Notes: generated by a model from the letters alone, not told the origin. A stretch of DNA of 64,000 nt from Streptomyces sp. NBC_00154 (GCF_026342835.1 NZ_JAPEMI010000001.1:496001-560000); one strand, 5' to 3'; shown: positions 8,246 to 18,056, numbered from the stretch's first letter. Made by a program: numbers and translations.

Positions 8246-9058
8246 ATGAACAGGGATTCGGTAGATGTATCACTCATCGGCGACATGGCGGCGCGGCTGG
8301 CCGAACTGCCCGGTGTCCGGGCAGTCGTCCTCGGCGGCAGCCGCGCCCGTGGCACACACCGCCAAGACTCCGACTGGGACCTCGGCGTCTACTACCGGGG
8401 CGCTCCCGACCTGGCCGCGCTGACCGCACTCGCGTGCGAGGTGACGGGCTCCCCGGTGGAGGTGGCGGGTCCGGGCGGCTGGGGGCCGTGGGTCAACGGC
8501 GGTGCGTGGCTGCGGGTCGACGGCACGCCGGTGGACTGGATCCTGCGCGACCTGGACCGGGTCGAGCAGGTCTGGTCCGACTGCCGTGAGGGCCGCTTCG
8601 AGGTGGGCATCCAGCCCGGCCATCCGCTGGGGTTCTGGTCCCCCTGCTATCCGGGCGAGGTGGCGCTCAGCCGCGTACTGGCCGATCCTTCCGGTGAACT
8701 GACGGAGCTTCAACAGGAGACCCGCAGCTACCCGGAGCCGCTGCGCAAGGCGCTCGCCGACGCCGCCTGGGAGGCGGACTTCTCGGTGGCCGCGGCACGA
8801 AAATCGGCCTCCTCCGGCGACACCCTGCATGTCGCACTGTGCCTGTCGAGGGCGTTCGGCATCCTCGTCCAGTCCCTCCACGCCCATCACCGCACCTGGT
8901 GTCTGAACGAGAAGGGCGCGCTGGCGGCGGCCGCGCTGTTGCCGCAGACTCCGGCGGACTTCGCCGAGCGGGTGGGCGTGGCGCTGCGGGGGCTGGACGT
9001 GGCGGCGGTGGAGACGGCGGCCGCTGTGGTGCGGGATGTGCGGGCAGTGTTCCGGTGA
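8246..9058 (+). CDS. Nucleotidyltransferase-domain protein
   Basis: A 270-residue protein with a Pol-beta-type nucleotidyltransferase core. The signature LGGSRARGTHRQDSDWDLGV (residues about 29-48) supplies the GS...DxD metal and nucleotide-binding residues, and a later Asp in VDWILRD could be the third. The C-terminal helical half resembles aminoglycoside- or tRNA-modifying-type family members but has no clear assignment. It may be an orphan nucleotidyltransferase of the DUF4037 kind. A TAACGT hexamer eight bases before ATG suggests a leaderless start. Substrate unknown. Confidence 0.75.
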   Translation: MNRDSVDVSLIGDMAARLAELPGVRAVVLGGSRARGTHRQDSDWDLGVYYRGAPDLAALTALACEVTGSPVEVAGPGGWGPWVNGGAWLRVDGTPVDWILRDLDRVEQVWSDCREGRFEVGIQPGHPLGFWSPCYPGEVALSRVLADPSGELTELQQETRSYPEPLRKALADAAWEADFSVAAARKSASSGDTLHVALCLSRAFGILVQSLHAHHRTWCLNEKGALAAAALLPQTPADFAERVGVALRGLDVAAVETAAAVVRDVRAVFR

Positions 9059-9070
9059 CCGGGTCCGGCT

Positions 9071-9082
9071 TAGGATCCGGTC
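9071..9082 (+). promoter_or_regulatory. Candidate leaderless -10 element of the VOC gene
   Basis: TAGGAT at 9071-9076 is followed by six bases and ATG 9083. There is no Shine-Dalgarno sequence, and the geometry equals that of the Nudix and sirtuin genes. Confidence 0.45.
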
Positions 9083-9508
9083 ATGATCGCCGAACTTCAG
9101 TGCGTGGTGCTCGACTGCCCCGATCCCGTACGTCTCGCCGAGTTCTACCGGTCGGTCGTGGGCGGCCGGGTCAACGAACCGGACCGCCGGTGGGGGCTCG
9201 ACGAGAACTGGGCGACGCTGCACACCGACGCCGGTCTCGTCCTCGCGTTCCAGCGGGCGGCGGATTATCGGCCGCCGCAGTGGCCGGACCCGGCGCGGCC
9301 CCAGCAGTTCCATCTGGACTTCGGTGTGCCGGACCTGGACGCGGCGCAGGCGGAGGTCGTCGCCGCCGGCGCGACCGTACTCGACGACGGGAGCACGGAC
9401 GACGTCGGGGAGGCGGACCCGGAGCGGGCCGAGCGGCCGTGGCGGATCTATGCCGATCCGGCGGGGCATCCGTTCTGTCTGGTCCTGCACCGGGTGACGC
9501 AGCCGTAG
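9083..9508 (+). CDS. VOC-family (glyoxalase-like) protein
   Basis: A 141-residue vicinal-oxygen-chelate fold protein with two beta-alpha-beta-beta-beta modules: VVLDCPDPVRLAEFYRSVVGG at the start and QQFHLDFGVPDLDAAQAEVVAAGA in the second half, ending in YADPAGHPFCLVL. The His and Glu positions needed for metal are only partly conserved, so the activity is uncertain (glyoxalase, dioxygenase or binding protein). It follows the nucleotidyltransferase gene by 24 bases but seems to have its own promoter. Confidence 0.85.
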   Translation: MIAELQCVVLDCPDPVRLAEFYRSVVGGRVNEPDRRWGLDENWATLHTDAGLVLAFQRAADYRPPQWPDPARPQQFHLDFGVPDLDAAQAEVVAAGATVLDDGSTDDVGEADPERAERPWRIYADPAGHPFCLVLHRVTQP

Positions 9509-9558
9509 CCCGGTCGTCGCGGACGGCTGTCCGCAGCGCCTGCGCGTCGGCGAGCCGC

Positions 9559-9580
9559 ACCGGGACCCGCCGGTCCCGGT
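9559..9580. terminator. Hairpin terminator between convergent genes
   Basis: ACCGGGACC (9559-9567), a four-base loop, then GGTCCCGGT (9572-9580): a perfect nine-base stem between the VOC gene and the convergent inositol-monophosphatase-like gene. Confidence 0.7.
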
Positions 9581-9588
9581 GAGCCGGA

Positions 9589-10416
9589 TCATCCTCCGGC
9601 GCGCAGTGCCTCCAGGATCCGCTCGGCCGTCGCCTCGTCGCGGGCGGCCGTGAAGGGCAGGGCGTTGCCGCCGGTGATACGGAACGGGGCGCCCGAGAGC
9701 GTGGCCTGCGCGCCACCCGCCTCCGTGACCAGGAGCAGGCCCGCCGCGTGGTCCCAGGCGTACTCCCAGTTGAAGGCGACCGCGTCCTGGTCGCCGCGGG
9801 CGACGGCCAGGTATTCGAGGCCCGCAGAGCCGCACGGTCGCGCGTTGATACCTTCGGTGCGCAGCCCGAGCAGGGCGTGCTTCTGGGCGTCGGAGGTGTA
9901 GTCGGGGTGCGACATGGCCACCTCGAGCACGGCGCCCGGCGCGGGCGATCCGGAACGCATCGGGACGCCGTTCAGCGTGGCGCCGCGGCCGCGGACCGCG
10001 ACCGCCATCGTGTCCAGGGCCGCGGCGTACGTCCACGAGGCGAGGAGTTCGCCGTGGTGGGCGAGGGCGACGAGGGTGCAGAAGCCGGGCTCGCCGCGGA
10101 CGAACTGGCGGGTGCCGTCGACCGGGTCGACGATCCAGACCGGTGCCTCGCCGCCCAGGGCGTCGTACACCTTCGGATCGGCGTGGACCGACTCCTCACC
10201 GACGACCACCGAGCCGGGCAGGAGGCGGGTGAGGGACGCGGTGAGGTGTTCCTCGGCGAGGCGGTCGGCGGTGGTGACGAGGTCGTGCGGACCGCTCTTC
10301 TCGACGATCTCGTGTGCGGCGAGCTGCCGGTAGCGCGGCATGATCTCGGCGGCGGCCGCTGCGCGGACCGCCGCCTCGACCTCGGTCAGGTCCCCGGCAA
10401 GGAAGTCATCGATCAT
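9589..10416 (-). CDS. Inositol-monophosphatase-family phosphatase (possibly histidinol-phosphatase)
   Basis: A 275-residue Mg2+-dependent phosphatase. Metal motifs appear in order: EES at about residues 74-76, the signature WIVDPVDGTRQF about 25 residues later, and EYAWDHAAG near the C-terminus. Actinobacteria use such enzymes as inositol-1-phosphatase or as histidinol-phosphatase (HisN), and sequence alone cannot choose. The start ATG 10416 gives a normal length. It precedes nothing on the same strand within operon distance downstream, since the VOC gene is convergent. Confidence 0.85.
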   Translation of the reverse strand: MIDDFLAGDLTEVEAAVRAAAAAEIMPRYRQLAAHEIVEKSGPHDLVTTADRLAEEHLTASLTRLLPGSVVVGEESVHADPKVYDALGGEAPVWIVDPVDGTRQFVRGEPGFCTLVALAHHGELLASWTYAAALDTMAVAVRGRGATLNGVPMRSGSPAPGAVLEVAMSHPDYTSDAQKHALLGLRTEGINARPCGSAGLEYLAVARGDQDAVAFNWEYAWDHAAGLLLVTEAGGAQATLSGAPFRITGGNALPFTAARDEATAERILEALRAGG

Positions 10417-10478
10417 GACTCCAGCTAAGCACGGTCCACCGGGTCTCTGACGACCTGGTCATGACGTGAAGGTGACCG

Positions 10479-12284
10479 TCAGCGGCCTACGGCGTACCCC
10501 TGCATGCCACGCGGGTTCGCGGCGGCGGAGAGAACGCCGGTCTCCGGGTCGCGGGCGACGGCGCACATCCGGCCCTCGGACCACGGATCCCCGACCGTGA
10601 CGTCATGGCCCCGGCGGCGCAGCTCCTCGACGACCTCCGGGTCCATGCGCTCCTCGACGGTGACGCTGCCGGGCCGCATGCCGCGCGGGAAGAACGAGCC
10701 GGGAAAGCTGTCGTTGTGCCAGTTCGGTGCGTCGATGGCGCCCTGCAGGTCGAGCCCGCCCCGGACCTCGGCGCGCAGCGCGACGGCGAGGAAGAAGTGG
10801 ACCTGCCACTGGTCCTGCTGGTCGCCGCCGGGCGTGCCGAAGGCCATCACCGGGACGCCGTCGCGCAGGGCGAGGGACGGGGTGAGGGTGGTGCGGGGGC
10901 GGCGGCCGGGGGTGAGCGAGTTCGGCAGGCCCTCGTCGAGCCAGGCCATCTGGAGGCGGGTGCCGAGCGGGAAGCCGAGCTCCGGCACGACCGGGTTGGA
11001 CTGGAGCCAGCCACCGCTGGGGGTCGCGGAGACCATGTTGCCCCAGCGGTCGACGATGTCGACGTGGCAGGTGTCACCACGGGTCGCGCCGTCCTTGGCG
11101 ACGGTCGGCTCGCCGACGCCCGCCGCCGGGATGCCCATGGCGTCGAACCCGTCCTCGCCGGAGGCGACGGCGTGCGCGTGCTCGCTGAGGACAGGGGTGC
11201 GGCCGCCGGGGCTGCCGGGGCGCAGCTCGCGCGACGCCTCGTCGGTGATCAGTGCGCGCCGCTCGGCGTTGTACGGCTCCGAGAGCAGCACGTCGAGGGG
11301 CACGTCGGCGGCGTCGCCGTACCAGGCCTCACGGTCGGCCATGGCGAGCTTGCAGCCCTCGATGAGCAGGTGTACGTACTCCGCGGAGCCGTACTGCGGG
11401 AGCTCGGCAGGGAGCAGGGCGAGCTGCTGGAGGAAGGCGGGGCCCTGGCTCCAGCCGCCGGCCTTGGCGAGCGTCCAGCCGTTCCAGTCGTACGTGGCGG
11501 GCGCCTCGTACGACGCGGACCAGCCGGCCAGGTCGGCGGCGGTGAGGGTGCCGGTGTGGCGGCTGCCGCTGGTGTCCATGGTGGGGCGGGCGGCCTGGCG
11601 GACCAGGGCTTCGGCGATGAAGCCCTCGCTCCAGATCTTCCGTGCGGCGTCGATCTGAGCGATGCGGTCGTCGCCGCCGGTCTTCTCGGCCTCGGCGATC
11701 AGGCGGCGCCAGGTCGCGGCGAGGGCGGGATTGCGGAAGAGCTCGCCCGGCTCGGGGGACTTGCCGCCGGGGAGGTAGACGTCGGCGGAGGACTGCCACT
11801 CGGTCTCGAAGAGTTCGCGGACCGTCTCGACGGTCTGGCCTATCCGCTCGACGGGTGCGTGGCCGTCCTCCGCGTAGCCGATCGCGTACCGCAGCACCTC
11901 GGCGACGGACTTGGTGCCGTGGTCGCGCAGCAGCAGCATCCAGGCGTCGAACGCACCGGGGACCGCGGCGGCGAGGGGGCCGGTGCCGGGGACGAGGTCC
12001 AGGCCGAGGGAGCGGTAGTGGGCGACGGTGGCGCCGGCCGGGGCCGGGCCCTGGCCGCAGAGGACCTGCACGTCGCCGTCGCTCGGCGCCAGGATCATCG
12101 GCACCTCACCGGCCGGGCCGTTGAGGTGCGGTTCGACGACGTGCAGGACGAATCCGGCGGCGACGGCGGCGTCATAGGCATTGCCGCCGTCCTCCAGGAC
12201 GGCCATCGCGGACTGCGAGGCGAGCCAGTGGGTGGAGGACACCATGCCGAAGGTGCCCTGAAGGGTCGGCCGGGTGGTGAACAC
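10479..12284 (-). CDS. Gamma-glutamyltransferase-family N-terminal nucleophile hydrolase
   Basis: A 601-residue Ntn-hydrolase of the gamma-glutamyltranspeptidase family, which normally self-cleaves at a threonine and hydrolyses or transfers gamma-glutamyl bonds. The nucleophile is Thr405 in RGDTCHVDIVD; the downstream TPSGGW region and FGTPGGDQQDQ match the small subunit. No signal peptide is visible, suggesting a cytosolic enzyme. GTG 12284 has AGGAG eight bases upstream. It lies 70 bases behind the peptide ABC transporter genes, so it probably processes imported peptides. Confidence 0.88.
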   Translation of the reverse strand: MFTTRPTLQGTFGMVSSTHWLASQSAMAVLEDGGNAYDAAVAAGFVLHVVEPHLNGPAGEVPMILAPSDGDVQVLCGQGPAPAGATVAHYRSLGLDLVPGTGPLAAAVPGAFDAWMLLLRDHGTKSVAEVLRYAIGYAEDGHAPVERIGQTVETVRELFETEWQSSADVYLPGGKSPEPGELFRNPALAATWRRLIAEAEKTGGDDRIAQIDAARKIWSEGFIAEALVRQAARPTMDTSGSRHTGTLTAADLAGWSASYEAPATYDWNGWTLAKAGGWSQGPAFLQQLALLPAELPQYGSAEYVHLLIEGCKLAMADREAWYGDAADVPLDVLLSEPYNAERRALITDEASRELRPGSPGGRTPVLSEHAHAVASGEDGFDAMGIPAAGVGEPTVAKDGATRGDTCHVDIVDRWGNMVSATPSGGWLQSNPVVPELGFPLGTRLQMAWLDEGLPNSLTPGRRPRTTLTPSLALRDGVPVMAFGTPGGDQQDQWQVHFFLAVALRAEVRGGLDLQGAIDAPNWHNDSFPGSFFPRGMRPGSVTVEERMDPEVVEELRRRGHDVTVGDPWSEGRMCAVARDPETGVLSAAANPRGMQGYAVGR

Positions 12285-12354
12285 GGATGCGGCTCCTAGC
12301 TACGACGTGCTGTGCGACGTACTTGTGTGTGGTTCGGATCGTATGTACGGAAGG

Positions 12355-13386
12355 TCAGGAGGCCGCGTCCGGGGCGGTCCCGTCCGCTTCGACGAGGTGA
12401 CAGGAGACCTGCCGTCCGCCGGGCAGCTCGCGCAGGGCCGGTACCTCGGTGCGGCAGCGGTCGGTGGCGAGCGGGCAGCGGGTGTGGAAGCGGCAGCCTG
12501 CCGGGGGATCGAGCGGGCTGGGCAGGTCGCCGTGGAGCACGATGCGTTCCCGGGAGCGCTGCTCGACCGGGTCGGGGACGGGCGCGGCGGAGAGCAGCGC
12601 CTGGGTGTAGGGGTGCTTCGGGGAGGCGAACAGTTCGGCGGTCGGGGCCTGTTCGACGATCTGCCCGAGGTACATCACGGCGATCCGGTCGGCGAGGAAC
12701 TCGACGGCGGCCAGGTCGTGGGTGATGAACAGGCAGCCGAACCCGCGGTCGCGCTGCAGGTCGGCGAGCAGGTTGAGGACGGACGCCTGCACGGAGACGT
12801 CGAGCGCGGACGTCGGTTCGTCGGCGACGACCAGATCGGGGTCGCAGGAGAGCGCACGGGCGATGGAGATGCGCTGGCGCTGGCCGCCGGAGAGCTCGTG
12901 CGGATGCCGGTCGGCGTGCTCGGGGCGCAGGCCGACCTGGCCGAGGAGCTGCTCGACCCTGGCGCGCGCCTCCTCGCCCCGGGCCTGGCGGTGCAGCTTG
13001 ATCGGTTCGGCGATGATCTGGCCGATGGTCATGCGCGGGTCGAGCGAGGACGACGGGTCCTGGAAGACCAGGTGGAAGTCCTTGCGCAGAGGGCGCAGGG
13101 CGCGGCGCGAGAGGTGGGTGACGTCGGTGCCGTTGATGCGGACGGTGCCGCCGGTCGGTTCGTCGAGGCGTACGGCGCAGCGGCCGACGGTCGACTTGCC
13201 ACTGCCGGACTCGCCGACCAGGCCGACGACCTCGCCGCGGCCGATGGTGATCGAGACACCGTCGACGGCGCGGACGGTGCCACCGCCGGAGGCGCCGAAG
13301 TGCCGTTCCATGGCGGTGATTTCGAGCACCGGTACGTTCTCTCCGGCGCTGCCGCGCGGTGCGGGGACCGTCTGTGCGGTGGTCAC
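12355..13386 (-). CDS. Peptide ABC transporter ATPase (OppF/DppF type)
   Basis: A 343-residue ATPase. Walker A is [12 protein letters not shown], the signature [15 protein letters not shown], Walker [14 protein letters not shown], and the C-terminal oligopeptide-transporter extension includes the cysteine-rich [17 protein letters not shown], which in this subfamily binds an Fe-S cluster. It is the fifth gene of a run joined by 4-base overlaps; its GTG overlaps the stop of the preceding ATPase gene (GTGA). Confidence 0.93.
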   Translation of the reverse strand: MTTAQTVPAPRGSAGENVPVLEITAMERHFGASGGGTVRAVDGVSITIGRGEVVGLVGESGSGKSTVGRCAVRLDEPTGGTVRINGTDVTHLSRRALRPLRKDFHLVFQDPSSSLDPRMTIGQIIAEPIKLHRQARGEEARARVEQLLGQVGLRPEHADRHPHELSGGQRQRISIARALSCDPDLVVADEPTSALDVSVQASVLNLLADLQRDRGFGCLFITHDLAAVEFLADRIAVMYLGQIVEQAPTAELFASPKHPYTQALLSAAPVPDPVEQRSRERIVLHGDLPSPLDPPAGCRFHTRCPLATDRCRTEVPALRELPGGRQVSCHLVEADGTAPDAAS

Positions 13387-14474
13387 TCTCCGGCCTCCTG
13401 GTCAGGTGTGTCGGTCGTGTCGGGTGCGGGGGTGGTGTCCGCGGCGGCGTCGGCGCCGTAGGGGTGCCAGCAGGCCGCCCGGTGGAGGGCGTCCGCGCCC
13501 GCCTTCGGGTCGATGGCCTTGAAGCCGGGCCGGCCACCGGTGCAGGTGTCGTCGGCGCGGCTGCACCGAGGGGCGAAGGTGCAGGCGTCCGGCTGGCTGT
13601 CGAGGCTCGGCACCAGGCCGGGGATCTCGGGCAGCCGCCGCTTGCCCTCGCCGCCGGGCCGCAGGACGGCGCCGAGCAGGCCCTGGGTGTACGGGTGTCG
13701 GGCGGAGGCGAACAGGTCGTGGACCGGCGCCTGTTCGACGGAGCGTCCGGCGTACATCACCAGCACCCGGTCGGCGGCGTCCGCCACCACGCCGAGGTCG
13801 TGGGTGACCAGGACGATCGCCGTACCGAGCCGTTCGCGCAGCGACTGGAGGACTTCGAGGATGCCGGCCTGGACGGTGACGTCGAGTGCGGTGGTCGGCT
13901 CGTCAGCGATGAGTACGGACGGGTCGCAGGCGACGGCGATCGCGATCATCACGCGCTGCCGCATGCCGCCGGAGAGCTGGTGCGGGTACTCGTCGATACG
14001 GCGCTGTGGGGCCGGGATGCCGACCAGTTCGAGGAGTTCGACGGCCCTCGCCCTGGCGTCCTTCCTGCTCAGCCCCTGGTGCCTGCGCAGCACTTCGCCG
14101 ATCTGCCGGCCGATGGTGAGGACCGGGTTGAGCGAGGTCATCGGCTCCTGGAAGATCATCGCGATGTCCTTGCCGCGGACCTTCTGGAGCTCCTTCTCGT
14201 GGGCGCCGACGAGTTCCCGGCCGCCGAGCCTGATGGAACCGCCGATGTGCGCGGTGGACGGGAGCAGGCCCATCACGGCCATGGAGGTGACGGACTTGCC
14301 ACACCCCGACTCCCCCACCACGGCGAGGACTTCGCCGGGGGCGAGGTCGTAGGAGACACCGTCGACGGCGTGCACGGTCCGGGTGTCGGAGCGGAACGAC
14401 ACCGACAGGTCGCGGACGCTCAGGACCGGCTCGCGCACCGGCTCCCGTACGGGTTCGAGAAGGGTCTCGGTCAT
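13383..14474 (-). CDS. Peptide ABC transporter ATPase (OppD/DppD type)
   Basis: A 363-residue ATPase with Walker [21 protein letters not shown], signature [14 protein letters not shown] and Walker [18 protein letters not shown]. The C-terminal oligopeptide_ABC_C extension carries [14 protein letters not shown]. Pairs with the DppF-type subunit to drive import. ATG overlaps the permease stop (ATGA), implying translational coupling. Confidence 0.93.
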   Translation of the reverse strand: MTETLLEPVREPVREPVLSVRDLSVSFRSDTRTVHAVDGVSYDLAPGEVLAVVGESGCGKSVTSMAVMGLLPSTAHIGGSIRLGGRELVGAHEKELQKVRGKDIAMIFQEPMTSLNPVLTIGRQIGEVLRRHQGLSRKDARARAVELLELVGIPAPQRRIDEYPHQLSGGMRQRVMIAIAVACDPSVLIADEPTTALDVTVQAGILEVLQSLRERLGTAIVLVTHDLGVVADAADRVLVMYAGRSVEQAPVHDLFASARHPYTQGLLGAVLRPGGEGKRRLPEIPGLVPSLDSQPDACTFAPRCSRADDTCTGGRPGFKAIDPKAGADALHRAACWHPYGADAAADTTPAPDTTDTPDQEAGE

Positions 14475-15361
14475 CGGGTGCCTCCGCGGGGGTCGAGGAC
14501 GTCACGCAGTCCGTCGCCGAGCAGGTTGAAGGCCAGCGTCGCCGCGACGATCGCCAGGCCGGGGAAGACGGCGAGCCAGGGGGCGGGCGCCAGGAACGAC
14601 TGGGCGCCGGAGAGCATCACGCCGAGCGACGGGGCCGGCGGCTGGACACCGAGCCCGAGGAAGCTGAGCAGCGCCTCGCCGATGATCGCGGCGGGGATGC
14701 CGACGGTCGCCTGCACGATCAGTGCCGAGGTGGCGTTGGGCAGGATGTGCCGGAAGAGCACGGTGCCGTCTCCACCACCGTTGGCGATGGCCGCGCCGAC
14801 GTAGTCGACGTGCTTGAGCCGCAGGGTCTCGGCCCGGGTGATGCGGATGACTGCGGGGATCTGCGAGATGCCGATGGCGATGGTGGCGTTGGTCAGCGAC
14901 GGGCCGAGGATCGCGGCCAGGCCGACGGCGAGCACCAGGAACGGGAACGCCAGCATGGTGTCGGTGAGCCGGGAGATGGTGCTGTCCGCGAACCGGCCGT
15001 AGTAGCCGCCGACCAGTCCGAGGGGTACGCCGATGACGAAGGCCAGCACGACGGCGACGAGGCCGACCTGCATGGAGGCGCGTGCCCCGTACACGATGCG
15101 GGAGAGCTGGTCGCGTCCGAGGTCGTCGGTGCCGAGCCAGTGGGCCCAGCTGGGTTCGGCGAGTACGTTCCCGAAATTCGGCTGGGCGGGGTCGTACGGG
15201 GCGATCAGTGGCGCGAGGAGCGCGGCGAGGACGAAGACGGTAGCGATGATGCCGCCGGTGAGGGCGAGCCGGTTCTTGCGCAGGGCGCGGAGCCGGCCGC
15301 TGCTGGGCCGCTTCCTGGCGGCCTCCGGGGTGGTGGGGAGCGCTGTGGTCGCGGTGGTCAC
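14471..15361 (-). CDS. Peptide ABC transporter permease (OppC/DppC type)
   Basis: A 296-residue inner-membrane permease. An N-terminal tail and first membrane helix (LALTGGIIATVFVLAALLAP) are followed by TDDLGRDQLSRIVYGAR, the OppC signature, and the EAA loop EALLSFLGLGVQPP. Although the frame is open much further upstream, GTG 15361 is preferred: GGAGG lies six bases before it and it overlaps the DppB stop by four bases. Confidence 0.92.
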   Translation of the reverse strand: MTTATTALPTTPEAARKRPSSGRLRALRKNRLALTGGIIATVFVLAALLAPLIAPYDPAQPNFGNVLAEPSWAHWLGTDDLGRDQLSRIVYGARASMQVGLVAVVLAFVIGVPLGLVGGYYGRFADSTISRLTDTMLAFPFLVLAVGLAAILGPSLTNATIAIGISQIPAVIRITRAETLRLKHVDYVGAAIANGGGDGTVLFRHILPNATSALIVQATVGIPAAIIGEALLSFLGLGVQPPAPSLGVMLSGAQSFLAPAPWLAVFPGLAIVAATLAFNLLGDGLRDVLDPRGGTR

Positions 15362-16311
15362 CGGGCACCTCCGAGCCGGATGCGCGGGTCGATGACCGAA
15401 TAGACCACGTCGACCAGCAGATTGATGAGGATGTACGCGGCGGAGGTGCAGAGCACCACGGCCTGGAGTGTCGCGTAGTCGCGGGTGAAAACGGCGTCGA
15501 TGGTGAGCTTGCCGAAGCCGGGCAGGACGAAGATCTGCTCGGTGACCACGGCGCCGGAGATCAGATGGCCGAGCTGGAGACCGAGGACGGTCACGACGGT
15601 GACGAGCGAGTTGCGCAGGGCGTGCCCGCCGACGACGGACCGCTTCGACAGCCCCTTGGCGCGGGCGGTACGGACGTAGTCGGCGGAGAGCGAGTCGAGC
15701 ATCGCGGCCCGGGTCTGCCGCATCACGACGGCGGCGAGTCCGGAGCCGAGGACGATCGCGGGCAGCACCATGCGGCGCAGGTTGTCGATCGGATCGGTGC
15801 CGAACGGTACGTAGCCGGAAGCGGCGAACACCGGGACGGCGATGGCGAATCCGAGGACCAGCACGATGCCGAGCCAGAAGGTCGGGACGGAGAGGCCGAT
15901 CAGCGCGATGACGTTGGCGAGCCATTCCTCCGGCTTGCCGCGCCGCACGGCGGCGACGACTCCGGCGCCGATGCCGAGGACGACGGCGAGCAGCAGGGAG
16001 AGCGCCGCCAGTTCCAGGGTGACGGGCAGGGCCTGGCCGATGGCGTCGGCGACCGGGAGGCCGGTACGGGAGGACGTGCCGAGGTCGCCGGTGAGGGCGT
16101 GGCCGATGAACCGCCCGTACTGCACGACGATGTTGTCGTTGAGCCCGTACGCCTCACGGATCGCGGCGATCGCCTCGGGGCTGCGTTCCTCACCGGCGAG
16201 GGCGAGCGCCGGGTCGCCGGGCAGGGCCCGGATTCCGGCGAACACCACGATGGAGACGAGGAAGAGCGTGATGAGGGACTGACGAAGGCGCGCCAGCAGG
16301 TATTTCGTCAT
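15358..16311 (-). CDS. Peptide ABC transporter permease (OppB/DppB type)
   Basis: A 317-residue permease with the typical N-terminus MTKYLLARLRQSLITLFLVS, a large extracytoplasmic loop containing ALPGDPALALAG, and the permease EAA region near RTARAKGLSKRSVVGGHALR. Six membrane segments are expected. ATG 16311 overlaps the stop of the binding-protein gene. Confidence 0.92.
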   Translation of the reverse strand: MTKYLLARLRQSLITLFLVSIVVFAGIRALPGDPALALAGEERSPEAIAAIREAYGLNDNIVVQYGRFIGHALTGDLGTSSRTGLPVADAIGQALPVTLELAALSLLLAVVLGIGAGVVAAVRRGKPEEWLANVIALIGLSVPTFWLGIVLVLGFAIAVPVFAASGYVPFGTDPIDNLRRMVLPAIVLGSGLAAVVMRQTRAAMLDSLSADYVRTARAKGLSKRSVVGGHALRNSLVTVVTVLGLQLGHLISGAVVTEQIFVLPGFGKLTIDAVFTRDYATLQAVVLCTSAAYILINLLVDVVYSVIDPRIRLGGAR

Positions 16312-17915
16312 CGGGTGTACCCCGCAGTCTTGACCCGGACCAGACCGTCGCCGTAGACGCGGATACCCGCGACGGACTTGGTGGCGACGACGTAGTTCTT
16401 CTGCCGGTAGAGGTAGATCATCGTGTGGGCGTCCTGAACGCGCCGGGTCAGCTCGTTGTAGATCTTGGTGCGCCGGGCCGGGTCGGCGACGGTGCGGCCC
16501 TCGTCGATCAGCCGGTCGATCTCGGGGTCACCGAGGCCGTAGGCGTTCATGGCGCCCGCTGTCCTGAGGAAGTTGGAGACGTTGCCGTCCGGGTCGAGCC
16601 GGCCGGACCAGCCGCTGGTGAAGACGTCGTAGTGCCCGGCGTCGGTCTCCGAGAGCATGGTGGCGTACTCGGTGGGCCGCAGGGAGAGGTCGAAGCCGGC
16701 CTCCTTGACCATGGCCTGGAGGACCTGCCCGACGCGCCCCTGTTCGGGGGTGGTGGAGGTCTTCAGCTCGATCTTCACCGGGGTCTTCACCCCGGCCTCC
16801 TTCAGCAGCTTCTTCGCCTTGGCGACATCACGCCCGGGACAGTCCTGGGGCTTGACGCCGGGGGCGATGGCGGACTGCGGGGAGATCGGCCCACAGGCCG
16901 GCTCGTACATGCCCTGGAAGACGACCTTGTTGAGTGTCTCGCGGTCGATGGCGAGCTCGAACGCCTCACGGACCCGGACGTCCCGGGCGATCGGGGTGTC
17001 GAGCTTGCCGGGCTTCTTGCCGAGGCCGTGCACATTGCCGACGTTGAGTCCGATGCCCTGGTAGCCGAGTGACGGCGAGTTGAAGAGCTGGAGCTTGGGC
17101 TCGGTCAGCGCGCTCCGGACGTCGATGGGGCCCATCTGGTCGCCGACCTGAAGGTCGCCGGAGCGCAGGTTGGCGAGCCGGACGTTGCCGTCGGGGATCG
17201 GCTTGTAGATGACCCCGTCGAGGTGGACCTTGTCCGCGTCGTAGTAGTTGGGGTCCTTCTTCAGCACGATCCGGTCGCCGCCGACCCGCTCGACGAACCG
17301 GAACGGTCCGACGCAGGACGGGTGGTTCGTGAAGTTCTTCCCGTACTTCTTGAGCGCGGTCGGTGACATCACCATCCCGGCCCGGTCGGCGAGCACACCG
17401 GTGAGCGGGACGTACGGGTGGTCGAGTTCCATCCGCACGGTGTACGGGCCGGTGGCCCGGATGGACTTGACCGGGGCCAGCTCGGTGCCGCGCGCGGAGC
17501 CGGGCAGATCGCGGTGTCGCAGCAGCGAGGTGACGACGGCCTGGGCATCGAGCCTCGTGCCGTCGCTGAACTTCAGGTCGTGGCGCAGCCGGACGGTAAC
17601 GGTGCGACCGTCGGCCGAGGTGGCGGGCAGTGCGACGGCGAGCTGCGGCACGACCACGCCGTCCTCGTCGATGTCGTAGAGCTTCTCGCACATGCCCGCG
17701 AAGACCGTCCGGCCGACGAGGGTCTGGGCCAGGGTGGGGTCGAGTTTGTCCGGGTCGGAGTTGAGAGCAACGGTGAGTGTCCCGCCGTCGCGTACGGACC
17801 GTTCGTCGGTTTTCCGCACACCGCCGACTTCGGTCGCCGAGGACTGCAACGACGCGCAGCCCGAGGTGAGGGACACCAATGCAACTGCCACCAGGGCAAC
17901 CGCTTTTCGGCGCAC
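16308..17915 (-). CDS. Peptide-type ABC transporter substrate-binding lipoprotein
   Basis: A 535-residue SBP_bac_5-type (cluster C) lipoprotein. The signal peptide ends in a lipobox LTSGC (Cys about residue 20), followed by GGTLTVALNSDPDKLDPTL, typical of di/oligopeptide binding proteins. GTG 17915 is preceded by GGGAGGT eight bases upstream. It is first in the operon, and no gene lies between it and the presumed promoter. With the trailing gamma-glutamyltransferase it may bind gamma-glutamyl peptides or glutathione, but ligand specificity cannot be read here. Confidence 0.92.
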   Translation of the reverse strand: MRRKAVALVAVALVSLTSGCASLQSSATEVGGVRKTDERSVRDGGTLTVALNSDPDKLDPTLAQTLVGRTVFAGMCEKLYDIDEDGVVVPQLAVALPATSADGRTVTVRLRHDLKFSDGTRLDAQAVVTSLLRHRDLPGSARGTELAPVKSIRATGPYTVRMELDHPYVPLTGVLADRAGMVMSPTALKKYGKNFTNHPSCVGPFRFVERVGGDRIVLKKDPNYYDADKVHLDGVIYKPIPDGNVRLANLRSGDLQVGDQMGPIDVRSALTEPKLQLFNSPSLGYQGIGLNVGNVHGLGKKPGKLDTPIARDVRVREAFELAIDRETLNKVVFQGMYEPACGPISPQSAIAPGVKPQDCPGRDVAKAKKLLKEAGVKTPVKIELKTSTTPEQGRVGQVLQAMVKEAGFDLSLRPTEYATMLSETDAGHYDVFTSGWSGRLDPDGNVSNFLRTAGAMNAYGLGDPEIDRLIDEGRTVADPARRTKIYNELTRRVQDAHTMIYLYRQKNYVVATKSVAGIRVYGDGLVRVKTAGYTR

Positions 17916-18056
17916 GAGGGCCTACCTCCCGCCAGAGGGTGATCAAGGAATACCGCCGACCGTATTTCGCATACAGTCCGCGGGGCAAGGGGGGTGTCCA
18001 TATAGCGGACGGTTTTCACTGACGATCGGATAACGGAAAGGTGTAGGACACACACG

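Noticed and set aside
10605..12299. 564-codon plus-strand frame opposite the gamma-glutamyltransferase gene
   Set aside because: Low-complexity Gly/Ala/Arg product and no start signal; the minus-strand gene has complete family motifs.
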